Shown here piece after piece: positions 55,920 through 64,000 of a stretch of 64,000 bases of DNA. Numbering within the stretch: the first letter of the stretch is position 1; every line of letters starts with the position of its first letter. The notes below the pieces were generated by a model. The model made no database searches and was not told the origin of the DNA. It was given only the letters and a program-made list of their open reading frames with translations. The translations under genes and the position numbers were made by a program. Source of the DNA: Thereva unica (taxonomy: Eukaryota; Arthropoda; Insecta; Diptera; Therevidae); NCBI GenBank assembly GCA_949987705.1, contig OX465281.1, positions 177,458,516-177,522,515 of the forward strand, given 5' to 3'.

Positions 55920-58230
55920 TGCAAACATCGACTCTGACCACTATATTATTGGGACGAGAATCAGAAGCAGTATATCGGCAGAAAAACAAGAAGAATATGT
56001 AGAAGAAATGAATAGAAGACTGACAAATAACGACACCGCCGAAGAGATTAAATGGAGTAACTTGAACCCCAATCAAAGAGTCACCATTATTTGATAGTAG
56101 GATGCGAACCCCGTAAAAGAAGAAACGAATGATTCGGCAATGATTGTGTACGAGTATTGCAGGAAAAGAATAAAGCATATCAAGTAATGATACCGAAACA
56201 TGAAACGATAAAAGCAGTTAAGCCATACAAGGAAAAAAGGAGGCAGGAGAAAAGAGTGCACAATAAAATGCGAACAACCGAAACGATGTCAGGAAGCTAA
56301 GTATATAAAAAAGTAAATGAGCACGGAGTCGAATTCAAGCCCAGAGTAACAATGTGACAAAATAAGAATGGGGAGATTTAAGTGCCAAAGAACTAGTTCT
56401 ATCTAGATGTTGTGAATACTTCCATGAATCGCAAGCTCGAGATGAGGAGCAAACGTTAACAGAAAACGTTTAACTAACAGAAGAACTAGCGGGATGTCTA
56501 CATTAGAAGACGTACAAGACTCACTAAAACTCCTAATTTTCACTCAGGTATCACTTCCATTTAAACGTTTTAATTTAATTGTTTTCTGGCATATTGGAAT
56601 AACTTTATTTTAACATAATTATTTCACTAAACAAAAAACAAAAAATCTAATATGCACTTTTCCATGCAATTTGACAGCAAACGAATATGGCACCCTACCC
56701 ACCGAATTGCTTACATGTGTGTATGTGTGAGCATTTCATGAGCATGGCTTTCTTTATGGAAGGCTATGAGCGAGGGCATTGTGTACCTTATACATAAAAA
56801 AGGATCAACTAAACTGCCGTAATTATAGTGGACTCACTCTACTAAACGTAGCATATAAAGTATTATAAAATATTGTATACGTTAAACTGCAGCCTTAAGC
56901 TGGTGACATATACAAGCGTACATGCATTGCATTCAGCGGTTCCATGATATGCGGTGAATTTCCTCTGACACATAATTGCATGATTGTTTTCCGTCCTGGC
57001 TTTCACACATAGCCCGAAAATCGAAGTAACGAGTGCATGCAAGGTGCATGTGTTTGTTGTGTATGCTTGTGTATGCTATGTCGAATGCGGCAATGCAGAA
57101 AAAATTGAAGGTAGCCCGACCTTTGCGTAGCATGCATTCCATTCGCGGAATATTCCGTCAGGTCGCATTTGAATACACACACTTCTATATTATCTGTCAA
57201 CGAATGCAACGCATGTACGCTTGGATATATCACCAGCTTTACGCAGAAGCAGCTCTGAGAAACTACCAAAGCGGTTTCCGTCCCGGAAGATCTATCACAG
57301 ATTCACTCTTAGGCAGTTTCTAGAAAAGGCAAGTGAATTTAACATAAACATACATTCGCTATTCATGGACTTCAGACACGGCTATAATAAAATAAAACGC
57401 GAAGAATTATATAAAGCTATGGAGTACTTAAGATTTCCCAAACATCTCGTAGATTTCACCAAAATGACAATGAAAGAGGTAATATATGCAGAATTAGAAT
57501 TGAAGGAGAGCTGTCATAACCATTCCACGCCACTGTAGAACTAAGACAAGGAGAGCCCTATCGTGCTTACGGTTTAAAGTAGCTATAAAACAAGTGATAA
57601 ATGGCCCAGGAATTAACACCGCGGGCAGAATTTTGAACAAGTCCTTTCGTAATTACTAGCCAGATCCACCGTAGCAATGAAAGCAGCCTTAATATCTCTA
57701 GAAAGAGTAGCAAAGAAATTCGGACTAGCAATTAATGAAGAGAAAGCGAAATATATGTGCATCTCTAAAAGAAGGAATGAGCGCCAGATTCTGACATACA
57801 TTAAACATCGAAGGAGTAGAAGAATTTGTATACTTAGGGACGCTAATTTCAAAAGATAACGACACTACATTGGAAGTCAAAAGGAGATTAGCGCTGGCAA
57901 ATAGATACTATTTTGGACTATGTAAACACTTCTTAACAAGGAACATATCAAAGAGGACTAAAGTGAAACTATACAGAACTATTATAACGCTATGTATAGA
58001 TCCGAAACCTGTACATTAAGAAGTAACGAAGAACACCCTCTAGGGTTCTTCGAAAAAAAGCCTGCGCACTATATAGAGAAAAATCAAAGAAAACGGTGTT
58101 TGGAGCAGAAGATACAATCATGAACTGTATCAAAGATCCAAACATCATAAAAACTATAAAAATTAACAGAATCCGATGGGCAGGACGTGTTTAACGTAGC
58201 AATGATGACAAAAACTAGTTGGGATGTGGG
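55920..58230 (+). pseudogene. Degenerate non-LTR endonuclease/RT
   Basis: Starts with DANIDSDHYIIGTRIRSSIS, the SDH end of an APE endonuclease. RT pieces: NCRNYSGLTLLNVAYKVL near 56810, then after the insertion at 56898-57238 ALRNYQSGFRPGRSITDSLL, ASEFNINIHSLFMDFRHGYN and IKREELYKAMEYL. A late ERVAKKFGLAINEEKAKYM block follows near 57710. Many stops and frameshifts are present. It is probably an RTE-related lineage distinct from the element at 29.6 kb, but the clade is uncertain. The DD catalytic motif was not found. Confidence 0.75.
56898..57238. mobile_element. 341-bp inverted-repeat element with TTA duplication
   Basis: Ends AGCTGGTGACATATACAAGC (left) and CTTGGATATATCACCAGCT (right), about 37 bp inverted. 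TTA flanks both sides (56895-56897 and 57239-57241). It splits the RT reading between VYVKLQP and YAEAALRNYQSGF. A 3-bp TTA duplication suits the PIF/Harbinger superfamily. Three overlapping frames here are artefacts. Confidence 0.85.
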
Positions 58231-58459
58231 TTTGACCCCTTCGGTCCACACGATTAACTTCCCATTATGATGAACGAAAATGGAATAAACTGACTTTTTA
58301 TAAAATAGTTATGCGTTTAGCACTAATGGAAAATTGGCTAGTATCAGAATTGATGACAAAGCAATCCCGAGAGAAGCTAGTTCAAATAACTATAATAGTA
58401 GTAAATGCACAAGATTTTTCTAGAGAATTTGTTTTTCCTGAACGTTAGCAAACAAACAA

Positions 58460-58793
58460 TTCCTCCGTATTTCGTTCGCTGGACTAAATCGGGTGTTCAA
58501 ATTCGTATTGAGCGTGCTGAAGCGCCGCCCGTTGACAAACTGAGAAGCGAATGACTTCATTTGGATACTACAAAGCTTTCCGAACATATTAGCAAAACTG
58601 TAACTGTTAAGTACTTGTCAGACTTGACCAAAAAGAACAAATTTTGCGGTAACTACTGGAAATCCCGGGATAAACCGCAATTTCCTGAAACTGTATCACG
58701 CGTAGAAAACAATTCCCCGCCAAAAAGTGCTAATCAAAGGTTTGAAAAATTCGCGCTGTTTGTAAAGGGTAACGAAATTTTTGCACGACTTTG
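58460..58793 (+). pseudogene. Unrecognised coding-like fragment with one stop
   Basis: Frame begins near PYFVRWTKSGVQIRIERAEA, meets a TGA at about 58552, and continues LHLDTTKLSEHISKTVTVKY to a TGA at 58792-58794. Composition looks protein-like and not repetitive. I do not recognise the family. It lies between non-LTR debris and a dispersed repeat. Confidence 0.4.
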
Positions 58794-58954
58794 AAAGATT
58801 GTCGGATTTTGACAAGTGATGTTTTGTTCGAAGGCTATCGCTGTGCAGAACCCAAAAAAGATCACTTCGTTTAGAACTGGTCTCATTCCATTGAGTTTAT
58901 TAGATATTAGCCAAACTTGTCAATTTAAGGTCTTTCTGACAATTAGCCGAAGTT

Positions 58955-59680
58955 TTTCTATTTAAACCAAAAAGGCTGGACCGAATATTATGAAATTTTT
59001 TTCAGAGCATTTCTTCGTTAATATTCTTTTTTCGGTATCTCATAGAAATCTATATAGTTTTTAGTTTGGGCGGTATCGTGCAGGTACAAAAATAATAAAC
59101 GTCGTTTAAACAAAAAAAAAACGGTTCGACCGAATTATATGAAAATCTTTTAAATCATATTCTGGTTAATACTTTTCGAACGACACCTCAACGAAGTCGA
59201 TATCTTTTTAGGTTCGCGCAATATCGTGCAGGTACAAATATCACTTATGTCATTTAAACCAAAAAACCGCTCGTCCGAATATTATAAAAATCTTTTCAGA
59301 TTATATTGTCGCTAATACGCTTCGAACGGCCCGGAAGTAAGTCAATATCTTTCGTGGTTCGGGCGATATCGTGCAGGTACAAAAATCATTTACGCCGCTT
59401 AAACAAAAAAACGGCTCGACCGAATTTTATGAAAATCTTTTCAGATCATATTTCGGTTAATACGCTTCGAACGACACCTCGAACGAAGTTGATATCCTTT
59501 TTGGTTCGCGCGATATCGTGCGGGAAAAAAAACCACATCCGTACGCACACACACACATACTTCCCCCCAATTTTTTGCTTAAAATGCTCCTGGGACCTTG
59601 AAAGATGAAAATATGTACGTCGAAAATTTCGATTTCGATTTTCGGACCGATTACAATAACTTCCTATACTGGAAAGTTAA
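58955..59680 (-). repeat. Repeat with about 147-bp internal units, copy 2
   Basis: Reverse-oriented partner of 23904-24505. Units recur at about 59068, 59217, 59363 and 59508, each with CGATATCGTGCAGGTAC. It closes with an ACAC microsatellite, CTCCTGGGACCTTGAAAG and GATTACAATAACTTCC. Confidence 0.75.
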
Positions 59681-59904
59681 TTATTGTAAATAAGAGACCT
59701 GACCGACACAGAGGCACAGGACGTCCAGAAAAAGGATATAGACGGTGAAGTACTAATACCCAACATTTTTGGTAAAAATTGATTTTTACATCAATGTATC
59801 GCTTAACCTATTCTGTTCCATTCTAGAAATCTGTCCCTTTAACATTTTCTAATTTTTCAAGGTATGTATAAATCAAACATAAGAGTAAACTTCGTATACC
59901 GCAA

Positions 59905-59935
59905 TCCTTACTAATATTATAAATGCGAAAGTAAC

Positions 59936-59968
<33 letters not shown>

Positions 59969-62066
59969 TACGCTTTCACGCCTAAACCACTAAACCGATT
60001 TTGATGAAATTTGCTACAGACATAGTTTAGACCTTGGAGACGGACATAGGCTACTTTTTATGGAGAAAAAAAGGGTTGAAGGGGGTGAAATGGGGTTCAA
60101 TAAGTTGTAAGGAGATTTTTTATCTTTACTTTTTTTTCTATTGTATAAAAAGTAACTGACTGACAGACAACGCACAACCTAAACCGCTGGAGCTAAAGGG
60201 CTGAAATTTTGACAGTGCATCCCTATAATGGCGTGGACATCCACTAAAAGGCGATTTTTCGAAATTCATCCCCTAAGGGGTTGAAATGGCTTTTACCCAA
60301 ACGGCTAAAGTTATAGGGCTGAAATTTTGACAGTGCATCCCTATAATGGCGTGGACATCCACTATAAAGCGATTTTTCGAAATTCATCCCTTAAGTGGGT
60401 GAAATGGGGTATATCCAAACCGCTGGAGCTATAGGGTTGAAATTTCAACAGTGGATCCCTTTAATGACGTGGACATCCACTAAAGAGCGATTTTTCGAAA
60501 TTCATCCCCTAAGGGTGTGAAATGGGGTTTTTACAAACCGCTAAAGCTATAGGGCTGAAAATTGGACAGTGCATCCCTATAATGGAGTGGACATCCACTA
60601 TAAAGCGATTTTTCGAAATTCATCCCTTAAGGGGGTGAAATGAGATTTATCCAAACCGCTGGAGCTATAGGGTTGAAATTTTAACAGTGGATCCCTTCAA
60701 TGACGTGGACATCCACTAAAGAGCGATTTTTCGAAATTCATTCAATTGGACAGTGCATCCCTATAATGGAGTGGACATCCACTATAAAGCGATTTTTCGA
60801 AATTCATCCCTTAAGGGGGTGAAATAGGGTTTATCCAAACCGCTTGAGCTATAGGGTTGAAATTTTAACAGTGCATCCCTATAATGACGTGCACATCCAC
60901 TAAAGAGCGATTTTTCGAAATTCACCCCCTAAGGGTGTGAAATGGGGTTTTTACAAACCGCTAAAGCTATAGGGTTGAAATTTTGACAGTGCATCCCTAT
61001 AATGGAGTGGACATCCACTATAAAGCGATTTTTCGAAATTCATGCTCTAAGGGAGTGAAATGGGGTTTATCCAAACCGTTGGAGCTATAGGGCTGAAATT
61101 TTGACAGTGCATCCCTATAATGGCGTGAACATCCCCTAAGAAGCGATTTTTCGAAATTCATCCCCTAAGGGGGTGAAATGGAGTTTACCCAAACCGCTTG
61201 AGCTATAGGGCTGAAATTTTGACAGTGCATCCCTATAATGGCGTGAACATCCACTAAGAAGCGATTTTTCGAAATTCATCCCCTAAGGGGGTGAAATGGG
61301 GTTTACCCAAACCGCTGGAGCTATAGGGCTGAAATTTTGACAGTGCATCCCTATAATGGCGTGGACATCCACTATAAAGCGATTTTTCGAAATTTATCCC
61401 GTAATGCGGTGAAATGGGGTTAAGCCAAACCGCTGGAGCTAAACGGCTGAAATTTTGACAGTGCATCTCTATAATGAAGTAGACATTTACTAAGAAGCGA
61501 TTTTTCGAAATTCATCCCCTAAAGGGGTGAAATGGGGTTACCAAACTACTGGAGCTACAGGGTTGAAATTTGGACAGTGCATCCCTATAATGACGTGGAC
61601 ATCCACTAAGAGGCGATTACTCGAAATGCATCTCCTAAGGGGATGAAATGGGGTTAATCCAAACCTCTGAAGCTGAAGGGCTGAAATTTTGACCGTGCAT
61701 CCCTATAATCACGTAGAAATGAATGACTCGAAATTCACTTTATTTAATACTCATTTGTGATTGCTTAATAATTTCTTACATCCACGTAAATAGGCGAACA
61801 AACTAAACGAACATTCGTCAAACCCTAAAATGTCCCTTTTCTTGATGACATATACATGCCAATCTCTGCTTCAAAACTTGCAGATTTGTTGAGCAGAGGT
61901 GATATTCGCAGCAATTTGTTTACCATATTTATTAAAAAAATGCATTATAATAAACCCTTTTTAGGGATAATAACAGCTGACTTTTTTGTTGGTTTTTTTT
62001 AAGGAAAACATTGCACATAATAAACAGTTTTTAAAGGCGTTGCAAGGCACGCGGGTTTTATGCTAG
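59905..62066 (+). mobile_element. Non-autonomous Helitron, 2162 bp
   Basis: Begins TCCTTACTAATATTATAAAT after an A and ends GGCACGCGGGTTTTATGCTAG before a T, so it fits insertion between A and T with TC and CTAG ends and no target duplication. A CTGT microsatellite follows the 5' end at about 59936-59969, as in related insect Helitrons. There is no Rep/helicase ORF. Most of the body is a 118-bp tandem array. Confidence 0.8.
60165..61720 (+). repeat. 118-bp tandem array, about 13 units
   Basis: Each unit carries AAACCGCTGGAGCTATAGGG, TTTTGACAGTGCATCCCTAT, GGCGTGGACATCCACTA and GCGATTTTTCGAAATTCATC. Unit starts are near 60180, 60299, 60417, 60535, 60653, 60837, 60955, 61073, 61191, 61309, 61427, 61547 and 61662. 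One unit near 60741 is partial, reset by a junction at ATTCATTCAATTGG. The open frame at 61254-61466 is a by-product. Confidence 0.9.
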
Positions 62067-62499
62067 TAATTTATATAATTTCATTCTTATTTAAAAAATT
62101 CAGTCATAATAAGCGTGTGCAATGTGCCCATTTAATTATTCTGCAAAGACAGTGGATACTTCTCTTTGAATTCTCATCCTATTCTGCTTTTGCTCTCTCC
62201 CTGTAAAATTAAGTTTCGGAGGGTTACGTGGTATTTCATCGTCTCTATACACATATGGTAGAATAAGATCTACGAACGCTAAGTTTAAGAAATTAGAGAC
62301 TTCAAGCCAGAGACCGACAGTTCTGGAGTATAATGTTTCAGGTAGTCAAGGCCAATGAAACGCTCTGAAGCTTTTTTTGACGATGGTCATATTTAGGGTT
62401 GCTTTTTATAGATGGAGAGCTATGGCCAGACCCAGACCTGCATCGAAGTATAAAGGCCGAAAGCGCTACTAATTAGAGACGATGAAACTAAGAGAGAAA
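62067..62499. other. No gene recognised
   Basis: Unassigned sequence between the Helitron and the following RT debris. Confidence 0.4.
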
Positions 62500-63155
62500 G
62501 TGATGTGAACCAACCCAACTATAGTGATACTGGTGCTGCTAATGAATGTAAGATGTCGATAATGGACGACGTACAAGAAGCTCTGACGAACCTTAAAAAC
62601 AATAAAGCCCCAAAAAAGATAGCATAGCAACTGAGATGTGGAAATATGGGAGCCAAGAACCAAGGAATGGATTACACAAGCTTATAGAATCGATCTAGCT
62701 TCAGAAAATGATCCCACTTGAATGGACGGAGGTTGTGATATGCCCCCTGCATAAAAAAGGAGATCAACTCGTATGTGAGAACTGTAGCGGTATAACCCTC
62801 CTCAACTCAGCGTATACAATATCATTTTGTACAAAAAACTTCCATCTTCCAAACTACCCATCGCAGAAGGCATAGTAGATAATTAGTTATCAATGTGTCT
62901 TTCGACCAGGTAGATCCGCTACCAATCATATTTCCACTTTAAGAAGAATTTTGGAAAAATCATGGGAATTCAACATCAAGTATATGACAGCGCCAAGCGT
63001 GTGGAGTTATTTAAGCCTATGAATTGCTTCCGATTTCCTCCTCCTAATCAAAGAAAGAAAAGTTACATTCGAGATAGTACGATGCAGAGTAAGAGTTGAA
63101 CGAGACCTCGCAGTAAGTTTCATATCACAGAAGGGCCTGAGACAAGGTGACGCGC
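62500..63155 (+). pseudogene. Degenerate non-LTR RT fragment
   Basis: Reads DDVQEALTNLKNNKAPK, PLEWTEVVICPLHKKGDQL and then CSGITLLNSAYT, followed by RPGRSATNHISTLRRILEKS and GLRQGDALSAL, in several frames. These are fingers and palm blocks of the same non-LTR lineage as 55920-58230. No catalytic DD motif was found. Confidence 0.7.
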
Positions 63156-63203
63156 TCTCAGCTCTAACCAGAATCTCCCAGTTGTTGCGGCCTTTTCTAA
63201 TAG
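63156..63203 (-). repeat. 48-bp RTE-like scrap
   Basis: GCTCTCAGCTCTAACCAG and ATCTCCCAGTTGTTGCGGCC match 29655-29705 of the RTE element in the same orientation. It is fused directly to the RT debris upstream. Confidence 0.6.
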
Positions 63204-64000
63204 TTTTATAATTATTCTATAGATGGGAAAAGTAGCATCAAAACTGTAAACCACTTGCTTTTACGCGCAATCAATTTCGCCGACGACGCGACGACGGAAC
63301 TCGCACTTACTTACCGAATAAAAATAAAAGATTATCTTACAACGGGCGAGCACCGAACCTGATTAAAACATAGTCCTCGGACATGTGCCAGGCATCAGCA
63401 GGTTATTTGCCGGACTGAACGCTCGTATACGACACACACGGGCATACACTTTTTTTTTTTGAAAAAGAATTGGAAAAAAAGTTTTCTTATTTACTACCCG
63501 GCAAAATTATACGTGTATACATATTGGCGCAATTTTACTAGTCAAAAAGGAAATCATTTTGTGGGAAAGTTTAACTTTCGCTCCCAAACAAACAAAACTA
63601 CGACTGGCGAGCTTGTTTCTCTCGGGCATCGATAATCTTAAAGTGTAATAATCCAAAGAATGATTGTACATTACGAAAATGACCAATAAAACAAATTTAA
63701 CTATACATTTGGTGCGAATTCTTTTTTGGTACAAATTTGCGTTTAATGCACGTGTGTTCAGCTCAGTATTGGGCCATTTAAATCTTTTGATGAAGTTTGT
63801 ACTGTCAAGCGGATGGGGTTCGGCCGTTGTAAGGCCATCTTTTAATTCTACTCGGGTTTTTTTTGCCGGATGGCTGTACAAAACTGCTGTAACTGGAGTC
63901 GGGAAAGTTTACCCAGGCGCCCGACAAAGCCGTTATTGCCGGTGACATACCTTCACGTCCGAGGGGAGCATGGTTTCCGGTGGCTCCATCGGAGCCCGAG
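63204..64000. other. No gene recognised
   Basis: Short frames at 63507-63881 (minus) and 63664-63945 (plus) show no domain. The last 250 bases are somewhat more GC-rich. Confidence 0.45.

Noticed and set aside
60165..61720. Regular tandem units suggested a CRISPR-like or coding repeat array
   Set aside because: The units are directly adjacent 118-bp copies with no unique spacers, inside a eukaryotic Helitron; open frames across them are incidental.

Overview
This is eukaryotic, AT-rich DNA, most likely from an arthropod and probably an insect. The mix of elements points that way: RTE-like and CR1/Jockey-group non-LTR elements, a Ty3/gypsy element with CsRn1-clade traits, Zaphod-type hAT, a Helitron with a CTGT microsatellite, Polinton debris and many inverted-repeat elements. 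The species cannot be fixed from the sequence. I found no convincing host gene, no functional RNA gene and no prokaryotic feature. Nearly every recognisable coding stretch is retrotransposon or transposon protein, mostly broken.

Layout. 0-7 kb: a decayed unrecognised transposon-associated ORF; copy A of a long repeat (reverse orientation) holding a 1.47 kb non-autonomous hAT element; then a Polinton/Maverick integrase split by a 950-bp inverted-repeat element and running in frame into a chromodomain and a BIR (IAP-type) domain. 7-13 kb: low-complexity DNA, a small inverted-repeat element, an unrecognised ORF fragment, a 24-bp minisatellite, and a gypsy integrase fragment split by a fold-back element. 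13-17 kb: a CR1/Jockey-group copy carrying an 88-bp RTE insertion, then three inverted-repeat elements. 17-26 kb: mostly unrecognised DNA plus copy B of the long repeat, with its own insertion, and a repeat with 147-bp internal units. 26-29 kb: a non-LTR element with ORF1 and endonuclease but no reverse transcriptase.

29-37 kb: copy C of the long repeat, interrupted by a 5.96 kb hAT element with an 8-bp target duplication. That hAT carries a broken transposase and a nearly complete RTE-like element with a single stop codon. Several tRNA-derived sequences lie at 35.6-36.9 kb. 37-40.3 kb: the best CR1/Jockey-group copy. 40-47 kb: fold-back elements and unrecognised DNA. 47.35-54.07 kb: a gypsy element on the minus strand with almost identical LTRs, a primer site matching the tRNA-Trp 3' end and a probable -1 frameshift site. 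Its integrase is interrupted by a zinc-finger-encoding insertion that contains a 200-N assembly gap. 54-64 kb: degenerate non-LTR copies, a second 147-bp-unit repeat and a 2.16 kb Helitron holding a 118-bp tandem array.

The region is best read as layered insertions. Copies A, B and C serve as internal empty-site controls for each other's insertions, so the order of several events can be read from this window alone.
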